Assembly (NCBI GenBank): GCA_024516035.1
Contig: CM044959.1
Span: 12,092,872 to 12,156,871, forward strand
Length of the DNA stretch: 64,000 nt
Direction: 5' to 3'
From: Bactericera cockerelli
Taxonomy: Eukaryota > Arthropoda > Insecta > Hemiptera > Triozidae
The translations under genes were made by a program, and so were the position numbers. This document shows positions 13,016 to 22,149 of this stretch, one piece after another (within the stretch, counting starts at the first letter, position 1; each line of letters starts with the position of its first letter). The notes under the pieces were generated by a model. It was not told where the DNA came from, ran no database searches, and saw nothing but the letters and a program-made list of their open reading frames with translations.

Positions 13016-14427
13016 TTATTTTGTGGTGTTTTACGCTATCAAAAGTCCGCTGTGTTTCTATATCTATCAAATCGAGAAGATAATTCTTGATAACTGTGTT
13101 TAACAGATTGTACCCTTCATTCAGTATAAGAGACTAAGATATCTACCTATATCCTGAGTTTAGAAGGTTGAGATTTGTAATTTTGGATGGGCTATCGGAG
13201 CCACGATTTTTGTGTTGGTGGGTGGGACCCTTTTGGCCAAAGTTATATTTGGGGTTTGTAGGGGGTATTTAGTTTTGGTTTGAAAAGGGTGTCTTGACAG
13301 AATTGCTGCTTGCTGTTGTTTATTGGCATGGTTGATGCTTCTTTAGCAACGGTGCACCCCCTGAAATTGGCCGGGTGATCACGTTCACTTCGCACAAAGT
13401 TGCGCGAACTGTTTTAGGTTTTGTTACATGTGACAGTGAGGTGACCTGTACGCACTTAACACATTTAGCAGTTTTATTGCATGATTTTTGTATGGACCAA
13501 AATTCTTGGACAATTTTTGCACTGAGGGACGAGTTTACTACCCTTCAGTGCACAGATTTCGACAACAGTGTACAAAATTCTATCTATTTATTAAAATCGT
13601 GTCATATTTTCATCTGACTCATGAAAGTATAAACATTTTAAGGGCGCTTATCTTTGGTTGAAAGTTGTATAACTTACTTGTACAACTTTGTAAACCTTTT
13701 GAGCTTTAGATCATCATGGCTCTCCTGTTCACTCCACGTATGATGAAGTCCCTTGGCAACCACCCGTAGTGCGAGTCTGCTTTATTTTCGTAGGTATAGT
13801 ACGAAAACTTGTTTTTACTTTGAGAGCCGATACCATCTTGCGGTATCCGTTCTCGTTATCACAATTCTTTGACCATTGTGGACAAGTTTGGACAGAAAAT
13901 GTACCCTCTCCTGGGGTTTCACTTGCAATGTTGGTGATGGATTGATGTCTTGAGTTTCAATTTTTTGATCGGGGGGGCGGCTTCTTGGGTCCAGACCTTC
14001 CGTTCGCTGGCCCGAGAACGTTTTCTTCCTTTTTTTCCCTTTCTTTCCTGCTCTTGGGTAGCCCCGGTTTTTTTGATCCGGGAGTTTCTTCTCCGTCTCG
14101 TGGTTGCTGAGCATTGAGGATTGTTTCTTGGTCTTTTCTCATCTGCAGAGACTTTTGGGGTTCTCTGCCATGACAAGTAATCTCTCTCTTTTAGAGCTGC
14201 TTCTAGTTTGTAGACAACATAGTTATTACTCGTTGCAATGCTCAGGAACTTGCAATTTTTTAGATGATTTTTTGCATCCTCAATCTTGATGGTCGTTTTT
14301 GACTTGGGCATTTAGATCCAACTTTCTTTGAGATGGTTTTGGGGGCCTCCAGTTACGATTTTCTATTACCGGCTTGTGATTCCATGGCTATAGGGGGGGG
14401 GGGGTTGTTTGGGTCCCTTCACCTATT
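13016..14427 (-). pseudogene. Jockey ORF1 (gag-like), degraded left-arm copy
   Basis: Mirror of 18921-20338. Pieces of the N-terminal charged region ('KLEAALKERD' around 14165-14215) and of the zinc-knuckle region (13375-13520) are readable on the minus strand. The start codon has an inserted base ('atagg' for 'atgg') at about 14425. Confidence 0.78.
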
Positions 14428-14586
14428 GAACTTTCCCACCAAACTTAGCACTGTTCTCGGGAGCCCAGAGGGGAAACCCCCTTTTGGGATTCCTGGTTAC
14501 ACTTTTTACACTTCAGAAATAATAACACGCAGGGGAGAACTAGGAAAACACTCCGAAACTATGATGTTTCCTGCACAAAGCGTAAA

Positions 14587-15064
14587 ATGAACTTGTTTTC
14601 TTGGGAAAAATGAATTTTCAGAGAATTTTTTTTCTCTCGAAAACCTGGTTGTAAGTTTCCAATTAAAAATGCAGCAAAAAAAACGCAGACGGGGGCAATG
14701 TGCAGGAGGGGAAAAATTTTAAGTTCCTTCTCGTAAAGGTCGCACAAAACAAACGCTCTTTCTTTCCGACCCCCAAAAACCACAGCTTAATACGGGGTGA
14801 TTCAAGAAAGTTTAGTTTACACACAGATTCGTTAGTCCAAGGTGCTATTCCAAATACGCGATGCTGGAGTCACCGGCCAGCGCTGACCTTCTTTAATGGG
14901 ATGATTTGCCCAATGCGTTGCACGACGCAAGTAGCCAGACACCCGAGGCTGACTCAGCACTTCTACCACTGTCTTTAAAAGGGGAGGCTAATTTGGGACA
15001 ATGGTCCCCAGACAAGCAATGCTGGTCGACTCCCGTTTATAGTCCCCAGGATTATTATAGGTAT
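14587..15064. other. unrecognised flank, mirror of 18251-18750
   Basis: Aligns in reverse complement to the sequence upstream of the Jockey element. It holds the end 'aatacggggtgattcaag' (14789-14806), discussed with the possible MITE at 18049-18553. No gene seen. Confidence 0.6.
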
Positions 15065-15207
15065 ATAATATTTTGAAGTTTCATTTTTGGTTATCACTTC
15101 TTATGTCACATCTACTCAAGTTTTTACTAAATCTTGCTGAACCGGACTAAACCCACCGACCTCCGGGTTCCCAAGTTCGCGCCTTACGATCAAGCTTTGA
15201 GGTCGGT
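15065..15207 (-). repeat. SINE1, left-arm copy
   Basis: Mirror of 18101-18250; the tRNA-like head reads 'accgacctccgggttcccaa' on the plus strand. Damaged by short indels. Confidence 0.75.
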
Positions 15208-15474
15208 TAGGATTTAAATATTCTATTTTTTCCATGATTCTCAGCGCCACCCTGTACAGTAGTTACCTGCAAGTTTGCAACGAAATAATGAGCAAAAGCT
15301 TTTAGTTTCGCAGAAAGCGCCCTGCTCGCAGCAAAAGGGTTTTAAAGAAGGGGGAAGCCGCTTACATCAAAATGGCAGACGGTTTCCTGATTTCCTATGG
15401 CGGGGAGGGGGGTTTGGGGGAGCCGGGACCTGGAAATCATGTGGGGTAGAGGTTAGGGAAAACAAGGGGGGGGG

Positions 15475-16320
15475 GGCACAACATTGAAATGACGTACAAA
15501 ATATAGTCAAAACTTTCCTGGATAAAAGAAACTCAAGGATCGATTTTTTTTCTTATATCCAGGTTTTTCTTGTAAAATTTATTTTTCCCTTACAGAAAGC
15601 TTTTTTTGACCTGGGAAAACGTTCATCCCAGTTATATCCAAGATTTTCTTTATCCAGGGTTTCAAACTATATCAGAAACAACACAGTCCGGAATCCAGAC
15701 AGACCTTCATAATGAAATAGGGGGGACTTGGTTTTTTTTTTTTTTGATTTATAAATTAATTTTTATGATTTTTAATAACAAATATAGAAAAATGTAATTT
15801 TTGTTTTTTTTGGAAATTCAACCCCAATCGGCAAGAATTCATTGGGTCTCATAAACTTGCAATAAAGAAACTTCTTCAATTCCCATTTCTGCATTAAATC
15901 CTGTTGTGCATACCCCTTGCAAAAAATACTCTCTACTGTACCACTTTCAAAAGCAAATTTTAAGAAAGGGAAAAATAATTGTCGACAAAGGAAAGAGAAA
16001 GAAAGCTAGGCACAGGAAAAGACATCTCATTTTATGTAAGGTTGTGTGCAAAAAAATCCTCAACGTTTTGATGGCCTGAGCGATACAGGACAAGAGCTCA
16101 TTGACAGGGGCAGGGGGCCCAAAAAAAAAGGGAGGGAGAGAGAGAAGTAAAATGTACAATGGAGAGAAGGGGGAAGAAGAAGACAGTAGAAAAGAATGGG
16201 GGAGAGCGGAGGTGTGGAAATGAAGAAAAGAGGAAAAGGGGTGAGAGGAGGTACAAATTAAGAAGAGCAACGAAATAACAGAAGAAGTTTATTGGGGAAA
16301 AAAACGTGAATTAGAAGAAA
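15475..16320. other. purine-rich spacer, mirror of 16990-17830
   Basis: Holds GGAGAGAG-type tracts (16130-16240) and 'cctggata' motifs (15520-15665), both mirrored on the right side. Comparison shows the left version with extra bases in many homopolymers (ccc for cc, ggg for gg). Confidence 0.6.
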
Positions 16321-16344
16321 GTATGAAGAATGACAAAAGAATAT

Positions 16345-16530
16345 TAGCTAAGTGGAAGATCCTGGGGTTTGAACCCCAAACCAACAGATTGTTGTACTCA
16401 TAATTTATTTCGGGGTTTTTGAAAACAACTTTCGGTGGCCCTGTGTTGACCCAGCACCGAAATTGGGAAATTTAAAGTATCTTGCCCATCATTCCCTCAC
16501 ATGCAGCAAATGTAAGCAAGCTATAATATA
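16345..16530 (+). repeat. SINE2, left side of centre
   Basis: Mirror of 16781-16970. The plus strand shows the tRNA-like B-box region 'gggtttgaaccccaaacc' followed by the SINE2 body ('tgttgacccagcaccgaaat'). Confidence 0.7.
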
Positions 16531-16655
16531 GGGGGGTTTATGTCGAGGGGATCCAAGGTCAAAGGTTTCAAAAAAACCCCGCCGGGACAAATTTCTTAAA
16601 TGCTTAATAATGGGAAATCTTTATCTCGTTGGGCAGTAAGGATAAGGCCATATTA
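16520..16655 (+). repeat. SINE3, left side of centre, tail at the palindrome axis
   Basis: Runs towards the axis and ends in 'gggcagtaaggataaggcc' plus an AT tail. It resembles the SINE3 3' end at 31060-31085 ('gggcagtataaattaggcg' plus ATT repeats). The AT tail forms the exact centre of the palindrome. Confidence 0.65.
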
Positions 16656-16680
16656 TAATATGGCCTTATCCTTACTGCCC
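16631..16680. other. palindrome axis, 50-bp perfect inverted repeat without spacer
   Basis: The ten bases at 16651-16660 ('tattataata') are self-complementary. 16631-16650 is the exact reverse complement of 16661-16680. The first mismatch is a single base at about 16686. A zero-spacer centre is the expected product of a hairpin or fold-back. Confidence 0.95.
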
Positions 16681-16785
16681 AACGAGGATAAAGAGTTCCA
16701 TTATTAGAGCATTTAAGATAATTTGTCCCGGCTGGGTTTTGAACCCGTGACCTCTTGGATTACCCTCGACCACTCAACTATATTA
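16656..16785 (-). repeat. SINE3, right side of centre
   Basis: On the minus strand a tRNA-like head ('agtggtcgagggtaatcc', B-box 'gggttcaaaacccagccg') is followed by a shortened body and ends in 'gggcagtaaggataaggcc' at the axis. It is shorter than the copy at 30878-31090. Confidence 0.65.
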
Positions 16786-16970
16786 TAGCTTGCCTATACA
16801 ATTGCTGCATGTGATGGGAACTGATGGGCAAGATACATTACATTCAATTTCGGTGCTGGGTCAACACATGCCCACCGGAAAGTTGTTTTCAAAACAACTG
16901 TAAATAAATTATGAGTACAACAATCTGTTGGATCTGGGGTTCGAACCCAGGATCTTCCACTTAGCTAATA
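16781..16970 (-). repeat. SINE2 copy
   Basis: On the minus strand 'ctgggttcgaaccccagatc' is a good Pol III B-box flank. It is followed by a body containing 'gtgttgacccagcaccgaaa' and 'cttgcccatcagttccc'. The same order of blocks occurs at 49255-49530. A family relationship is clear; whether the element is complete is not. Confidence 0.68.
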
Positions 16971-16989
16971 TTCTTTTGTCATTCTTCAT

Positions 16990-17830
16990 ACTTTCTTCTA
17001 ATTCTACGTCTTCCCCAATAAACTTCTTCTGTCTATTTCGTCTGCTCTTCTTAATTTGTACCTCCTCTCACTCTTTTTCCTCTATCTTCATTTCCACAGC
17101 TCTCCGTCTCTCCTCCCATTCTTTTTCTACTGTCTTCTTCTTTCCTCCTTCTCTCCATTGTACATTTCTACTTTCTCTCTCTGCCTCCCTCCTTTTTTTG
17201 TCTGTCTGTCTATGAGCTCTTGTTCCTGTAATCGCTCCAGGCCATCAAAAACGTTGAGGAGTTTTTGCCTGACACAACCTTACACTCAAATGAGATGTTC
17301 TGTCTGTGCCTAGCGTCTTTCTCTTTTCTCTTGTCGACAATGTACTTTTCTTTCTTGAATTTGCATGGAAAGTGGTACAGTGAGAGAGTATTGTTGCAAG
17401 AGTATGCACAACAGGATTTGATGCAGAAATGGGAATTGAAGAAGTTTTCATATTGCAAGTTTATGAGAGCCAAAGTGAATTCTTGCGATTGAGGGTTGAA
17501 TTTCAACATACACATTTACATTTTCTATATTTTGTTATTGAAAATCATCAAATTAATTTTACTAAATCAAAAAAAAAAAAAAACCAAGTCCGCCTATTTC
17601 ATTACTGAAGGTCTGATCTGGATTTCAGGACTGTAGTTGTTTCTGGATATAATAGAAACCTGGATAAAAGAAAATCTTGGATATACTTGGATGAACGATT
17701 TCCAGGTCAAAATAAGCTTTCTGTAAGGGAAAATAAATTTACAAGAGAAACCTGGATATAAGAGGAAAAAAAATCGATCCCTTGAGTTTTCTTTTATCCA
17801 GGTAAGTTTTGACTATATTTTGTACGTCAT
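16990..17830. other. pyrimidine-rich spacer with 'cctggata' motifs
   Basis: 17000-17210 is rich in CTTCC/CTCTC tracts. 17640-17820 carries several 'acctggata' motifs in both orientations, including 'acctggatataagagg' near 17751. The motif recurs as a tandem at 52560-52735. Open frames here are low complexity; no gene is supported. Confidence 0.55.
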
Positions 17831-18048
17831 TTCAATGTTGTGCACCAGCCTTGCTTTCTTAACCTCTAGCACACATGACTCCAGGTCCGTGCTCACAAAC
17901 ACCGCATAGGAAATCAGGAAACCGTCCTGCCATTCTCTGATGTAAGCGGCTTCCTCCTTCTTTCAGACCATTTGCTGCGAGCAGGGCGCGTTCTGCGAAA
18001 CTAAAAGCTTTTGCTCATTATTTCGTTGCAGCTTGCAGTGTAACTACT

Positions 18049-18553
18049 GTACAGGGTGGCGCTGGAGAATCATGGAAAAAATAGAATATTTAAATACCTA
18101 ACCGACCTCAGTAGCTTGATCGATAAGGCGGCGAACTTGTAACCTGGAGGTCGGTGGTTCAAGTCCCGGTTTCAGCAAAGATTTAGTAAAACCACTTTGA
18201 GTAGATGTGACATCAAGAAAGTGATTAACACAAATATGATAACTTCAAAATATTTATATACCTATAATAATACCTGGGGGACTATAAACAGGGAGTCGAC
18301 CAGCATTGGCTTGGTCCTGGGGACCATTGTCAACTATTAGCCTCCTTGTAAAGACAGTGGTAGAAGTGCTGAGTCATGCCTCTGCTGTCTGGCTACCTTG
18401 CGTCGTGCAACGCATTGGGCAAAATCATCCCATTAAAGAAGTGGTCAGCGGCTGGCCGCGTGACTCACACGCATCGCGTATTTGGAATAGCACCTTGAGA
18501 CTAAGCGGAATCTGTGTCGTAAGCTAAGCTTTCTTGATTCACCCTGTATTAAG
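18049..18553. mobile_element. possible MITE with TACAGGGTG ends
   Basis: The left end reads 'tacagggtgg' (18049) and the reverse complement of the right end reads 'tacagggtga' (ending about 18553). These 9-bp termini resemble Tc1/mariner-type ends. A SINE1 copy lies inside. Only the termini support this, so it may be coincidence. Confidence 0.25.
18101..18250 (+). repeat. SINE1 copy, near full length
   Basis: Starts 'accgacctcagtagcttgat' (A-box side), with the B-box in 'ggtggttcaagtcccggtt' and the tail 'gtgattaacacaaatatgat'. The anticodon-loop position reads CTTGTAA, which would be anticodon TGT (Thr) if the head derives from a tRNA in the usual way. The anticodon stem is poorly paired, so this is a retroposon head and not a tRNA gene. 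It is the reference copy used here for the family. Confidence 0.82.
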
Positions 18554-18750
18554 CTGTGGTTTTTGAGGGTCGGAAAGAAAGAGCGTTTGATTTTGTGCGA
18601 CCTTTAACGAGAAGGAACTGAAATTTTCCTCCCTCCTGCACATTGCCTCGTCTGCGTTTTATTGCTGCATTTCAATTGGAAACTTACAACCAGGTTTTCG
18701 AGAGAAAAAAAATTCTTCTGAAAATTCATTTTCTAAGAAATCAAGTTCAT
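18251..18750. other. unrecognised sequence upstream of the Jockey element
   Basis: No coding signal. It contains the right end of the possible MITE (18553) and then about 200 bp of unique-looking sequence down to the TSD. Confidence 0.5.
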
Positions 18751-18761
18751 TTTACTGCTTT
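18751..18761. other. 5' target-site duplication of the Jockey element
   Basis: 'tttactgcttt' occurs here and again at 29076-29086, immediately after the poly(A) tail. An 11-bp duplication is normal for target-primed reverse transcription. Confidence 0.88.
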
Positions 18762-18786
18762 GTTCGCAGTAAACAGTCATAGTGTT

Positions 18787-18794
18787 CGGACGTG
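18787..18794 (+). promoter_or_regulatory. downstream promoter element of the Jockey LINE
   Basis: With the TSD-defined first base at 18762 as +1, 'GGACGTG' falls at +27 to +33. Internal Pol II promoters of Drosophila LINEs (jockey, Doc, I factor) carry an RGACGTGY-like element at about this distance from the start. Position and motif agree; activity is inferred. Confidence 0.7.
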
Positions 18795-18920
18795 TTTTCC
18801 TAGTTCTCTCCGTGCGTGTTATTTATTTCTAGAAGTGTAAACAGTGTAACCAGGGAAGTCAATAGGGGGTCTTCCCCTCTGACTCCCGAGAACAGTGCTA
18901 AGTTCTGGTGAACGTTCAAT

Positions 18921-19436
18921 ATGGTGAATGGGACCCAGAACAACCCCCCTCCCCCTATAGCCATGGAATCAACAAGCCAGGTAATAGAAAATCCGTACCT
19001 GGAGCCACAAAACCATCTTCAAAGAATGTTGGATCTAAATGCCACAAGTCAAAGCGACCATCAAGATTTAGAGGATGCAAAAAATCATCTAAAAAATTGC
19101 CAAGTTCCTGAGGCATTGCAACGAGTAATAACTATGCTTGTCTACAAGCTAGAAGCAGCTCTAAAAGAGAGAGATTTACTTGTCATGGCAGAGAACTCAA
19201 AAAGTGCTCTGCAGATGAGAAAAGACCAAGAGCAATCCTCAAATGCTCAGTCAACCTACGAGACGGACGAAGAAACTCTGGATCAAGAAACCTGGACTAC
19301 CCAAGAGTCAAGGAGAAGAAGAAAAAGGAAGAATCGTTCTCAGCCAGCGAGACAGGAAGGTGCTGGACCAAGAAGCCGCCTCCGATCAAAATTGAAACTC
19401 AAGACATCAAATCCATCACCAACATTGCAAGTGTAG
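18921..19436 (+). pseudogene. Jockey ORF1 (gag-like), 5' frame
   Basis: Codes for 171 residues, the N-terminal third of the gag-like RNA-binding protein. The ATG at 18921 has A at -3 and G at +4 and lies 159 nt from the element's first base, which makes it the likely start; a second in-frame ATG follows at 18963. The segment is hydrophilic and rich in Q, K, E and R, with a predicted helical stretch ('LVYKLEAALKERDLLV') and a basic cluster ('SRRRRKRKNR'), but no zinc knuckle. It runs out of frame somewhere between about 19290 and 19370. The protein continues in the frame used by 19469-20338, so the full ORF1 would be about 470 residues. The frameshift could be a mutation or a residual sequence error. 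Confidence 0.72.
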
Positions 19437-19468
19437 CCTCAGGAGAGGGTACATTTTCTGTCAAAACC

Positions 19469-20338
19469 ATGTCCAACAAATTGGTCAAAGTAAATTGTGA
19501 TAACGAGAACGGATACCGCAAGATGGTATCGGCTCTCAAAGAAAAACAAGTTTCGTACTATACCTACGAAAATAAGCAGACTCGGCCACTACGGGTGGTT
19601 GCCAAGGGACTTCATCATACGTGGAGTGAACAGGAGATCCATGATGATCTTAAGTCAAAAGGTTACAAAGTTGTACAAGTAAGTAAACAACTTTCAACCA
19701 AAGATAAGCGCCCCTTAAACATGTTTATACTTTCATTTGAGTCAGATGAAAATATTGACAGCATTTATAAAATAGATAGAATTTTGTACAATGTTGTCGA
19801 AATCTGTGCACTGAAGGGTAGTAAACTCGTCCCTCAGTGCAAAAATTGTCAAGATTTTGGTCATACAAGAAATCATTGCAATAAAACTGCTAAATGTGTT
19901 AAGTGCGGTAAAGGTCACCTCACTGTCACATGTACAAAACCTAAAACAGTTCGCGCAACTTGTGCTAATTGTAACGGTGATCACCCGGCCAATTTCAGGG
20001 GGTGCACCGTTGCTAAAGAAGCACAAGCCATGCGCAATAAACAACGCAAGGCAGCAAATTCTGTCAAGACACCCTTTTCAAACCAAACTAAAATACCCCC
20101 TAAAACCCCAAATATAACTTTGCCAAAAGGGACCCACCCACCAACACAAAAATCTTGGGCTCAGATAGCCCATCCAAATTACAAATCTCAACCTTCTAAA
20201 CCTCAGGATATAGGAGATATCTTATCTCTTATACTGAATGAGGTACAATCTGTTAAACACAGTGTATCAGAATTATCTTCTCGAGTTGATAGAATAGAAA
20301 CACAGCGGACTTTGAATAGTCGTAAACAAAACAAATAA
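19469..20338 (+). CDS. Jockey ORF1 (gag-like) C-terminal part, zinc-knuckle protein
   Basis: 289 residues from the first ATG in this frame, though the frame is open upstream of it, so this is the C-terminal part of ORF1. Residues about 38-112 look like the PRE_C2HC domain found next to zinc fingers in Jockey gag proteins. Three zinc knuckles follow: C124-x2-C127-x4-H132-x4-C137, C143-x2-C146-x3-H150-x4-C155, and C165-x2-C168-x3-H172-x6-C179, the usual Jockey series. The family role is binding element RNA in the ribonucleoprotein that returns to the nucleus. The C-terminus is proline- and lysine-rich, then helical. The TAA stop is directly followed by the ORF2 ATG in the same frame. Confidence 0.85.
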   Translation: MSNKLVKVNCDNENGYRKMVSALKEKQVSYYTYENKQTRPLRVVAKGLHHTWSEQEIHDDLKSKGYKVVQVSKQLSTKDKRPLNMFILSFESDENIDSIYKIDRILYNVVEICALKGSKLVPQCKNCQDFGHTRNHCNKTAKCVKCGKGHLTVTCTKPKTVRATCANCNGDHPANFRGCTVAKEAQAMRNKQRKAANSVKTPFSNQTKIPPKTPNITLPKGTHPPTQKSWAQIAHPNYKSQPSKPQDIGDILSLILNEVQSVKHSVSELSSRVDRIETQRTLNSRKQNK

Positions 20339-21100
20339 ATGACGATAACAATTTTACTTTGGAATGCCAATGGTATTGTGTCACGAAGACACGAGCTCGA
20401 GTTATTATTAAGTCAGCATAAATATGACATTGTCCTAGTCACTGAGACTCATTGTACTCGAGAAACTGTTCTCAATTTTAATGTAAACACATGCTCATAT
20501 AAATTTTACCACAGTCCTCATCCTTCAAATAATGCTAGGGGCGGATCTGGAATTTTAATAAAACAAAATATTAAACACTTTGAGGACATTAAAATCCAAA
20601 CAGAAAAGGCGCAAATTACAATTATTAATGTTCAAACAAAAACGTACCCTTTAAAAATAATATCCATGTATTGTCCACCACGCTACACTTTATCTCAGGA
20701 TGAATACTCTGAATTATTCAGCTCTATGGGTAGAGGCCGATGGTTGATCGGTGCTGACTGGAATGCTAAACATGTAAATTTTGGATCAAGAATCACTAAT
20801 ACCAAAGGTAGAAATTTAGTAAACGCTATGACGGAACATAGAGCAGAAGTCATAAGTACATGTGCTCCTACATACTGGCCAAGTGACCCAGAAAAAATAC
20901 CTGATCTCTTAGATTTTTTCGTTTTCAAAAATATCTCTGCTAACTATATGACCATAGAAGACACTAATTACTTATCTTCCGATCATTCGGCTATATTACT
21001 TACACTAAGTGAACACATTATATTAAAAGAATCCAACCCTGCTCTCACCAACAAGAGAACGGATTGGACTAGTTTTAAATTTCACTGGCACAAAAAATAA
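20339..21100 (+). CDS. Jockey ORF2 N-terminal part: APE-like endonuclease
   Basis: 253 residues up to a premature stop. It has the fold signatures of the apurinic-endonuclease-like domain that nicks target DNA for target-primed reverse transcription: 'WNANGI' (8-13), 'TETH' (35-38), 'GADWNAKH' (138-145), 'PDLLDFFV' (188-195) and 'SSDHSAIL' (213-220) with the catalytic D-H pair. The start ATG abuts the ORF1 TAA. The stop at 21098-21100 follows an A6 run (21092-21097); with one more A the frame would continue into 21100-21743, which carries the next stretch of the same protein. The left arm also shows a stop here. ORF2 is thus truncated as written. Confidence 0.85.
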   Translation: MTITILLWNANGIVSRRHELELLLSQHKYDIVLVTETHCTRETVLNFNVNTCSYKFYHSPHPSNNARGGSGILIKQNIKHFEDIKIQTEKAQITIINVQTKTYPLKIISMYCPPRYTLSQDEYSELFSSMGRGRWLIGADWNAKHVNFGSRITNTKGRNLVNAMTEHRAEVISTCAPTYWPSDPEKIPDLLDFFVFKNISANYMTIEDTNYLSSDHSAILLTLSEHIILKESNPALTNKRTDWTSFKFHWHKK

Positions 21101-21742
21101 ACATAACCATTCCGCTGCAGACTCAGGAAGATATCGACCATGAACTTGAGAAACTCGTTGTGGATATCCAAGCAGCTGCATGGGAAAATACACCTGACAT
21201 TGTCACAAAGTCGACGGGAGTAAATTACCCTGTTGAAATTTTAGATATGGTAGCCGAAAAACGACGCGCTAGGAAGCAATGGCAGCGCTCCCGCGCTCGT
21301 ACTGATAAAACTAAGTTTAATCGATTAGTCCGGAATCTTAGGGAAAAAATACAAGACCTGAAAAAAGAGTCTATCAGTAAGTACCTTAGTGAACTTACTG
21401 CTGATCAATCAACAGACTATAGTCTGTGGAGAGCTACCAAGTCTCTTAAGAGACCGATTGTACAAGACCCACCCATAAGACATAGTGATGGAACATGGAT
21501 GAAGGATAGTAAATCTAAAGCCACTGCATTTGCTACATATCTAGCCAGCACTTTTACACCAAACGACCCAGTAGGTAATACACAACCTCTTGATGACATA
21601 CAATACATAAACACAGAATATGAAATCTCACCTTCTACCGTAAGCGAGGTACAGCGCACAATAAAAAATGAGATAAACCCTAAAAAAGCACCTGGATATG
21701 ATTTGATCACAGGTATTTTGCTAAAAAATATTCCGCGCATTG

Positions 21743-21743
<1 letters not shown>
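21100..21743 (+). pseudogene. Jockey ORF2 middle part, linker and start of reverse transcriptase
   Basis: Open from the frameshift at about 21097 to the insertion point. It includes the basic linker ('EKRRARKQWQRSRART') and the first RT block ('NPKKAPGYDLITGILLK'), equivalent to the Jockey 'KKAPG-D-I' motif. It ends at the base where the R1-clade element is inserted. The reading frame resumes cleanly at 27604-27617 across the duplicated 'PRIA' codons, so the insertion hit a frame that was open at this point. Beyond 21743 the open frame only reads the T-run. Confidence 0.82.

Positions 21744-21744
<1 letters not shown>
21732..21744. other. target-site duplication of the R1-clade element (left copy)
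   Basis: 'tccgcgcattgc' (plus an ambiguous T) occurs here and at 27604-27616. The pre-insertion Jockey sequence had it once. Confidence 0.92.

Positions 21745-21793
<49 letters not shown>
21744..21793 (-). other. poly(A) tail of the R1-clade element
   Basis: Uninterrupted T-run on the plus strand, about 50 nt, directly next to the TSD. The length suggests recent insertion. Confidence 0.92.
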
Positions 21794-21796
<3 letters not shown>

Positions 21797-22149
21797 GGTT
21801 ACTTCGGAACCGCCGAGGCATTACTTCGAAGTAACTCGCTTCATCTAGTATAATAACTTCACAAATTTACAATTTATTTTAATGATAAAATTTAAGTGGA
21901 AAAAGTCAACATCTAACTCATTGTTTTTTCTATTTACATCTTCATAATATAAATTTTATAACTATTGATAAGTACAAAGCAAAGTTCAATGTTGACTGCT
22001 TCCTCTTTTACAACTTATTAAACATTAGTAATTTTTTTAAATACATTCTTGTTATTGTAGAGGAAAAAGCCAAGCACCAGGATTGGCTGTTTCCTCTATT
22101 ACACTTTATTATATAAATAGACATTTGTAAAAAAGAAAAGGAATTGAAG
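21794..22149 (-). other. 3' UTR of the R1-clade element
   Basis: Non-coding. On the minus strand it contains three related blocks of 'agaggaa(a)(c/g)agtcaac' and 'agaggaaaaagccaagcacc' type spaced 60-70 nt apart (around 22080, 22010 and 21900), which suggests internal duplication. It ends with 'ttcggaagtaacctgtaa'-like sequence before the tail. Confidence 0.7.

Larger units (their letters stand above)
4060..14576 (-). mobile_element. Jockey-clade LINE, left-arm copy, split by R1-clade LINE
   Basis: Reverse-complement copy of the element at 18762-29075. The poly(A) tail reads as a T-run at 4060-4085. The 5' end abuts a degraded TSD at 14577-14586 ('aaagcgtaaa' in place of the expected 'aaagcagtaaa'). 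The same R1-clade element sits inside it, at the same base, in the same relative orientation, with the same 12-bp duplication (5568-5579 and 11568-11579). This shows that the copy arose by inversion-duplication of an already nested locus, or by double reading of one molecule, and not by a second insertion. Confidence 0.88.
1..16655. repeat. left arm of giant palindrome, low-fidelity copy
   Basis: Reverse complement of 16656-33007. Paired anchor points read by eye: 1-22 with 32986-33008; 680-800 with 32250-32345; 1173-1190 with about 31812-31830; 4060 with 29075; 5579 with 27604; 11568 with 21743; 15207 with 18101. Differences are mostly homopolymer length changes and small indels. They become far denser towards position 1, where whole stretches are reduced to alternating runs of A, C, G and T. 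The arm is about 300 bp longer than its partner. Every reading frame that is open in the right arm is broken here. It is best read as an uncorrected copy of the right arm; a real but decayed inverted duplication is the alternative. Confidence 0.93.

Noticed and set aside
1..16655. A second, older set of nested LINE insertions with many decayed genes
   Set aside because: It is a base-for-base mirror of the right arm, including TSDs and tail lengths. The damage is of sequencing-error type, so it is not an independent set of insertions.
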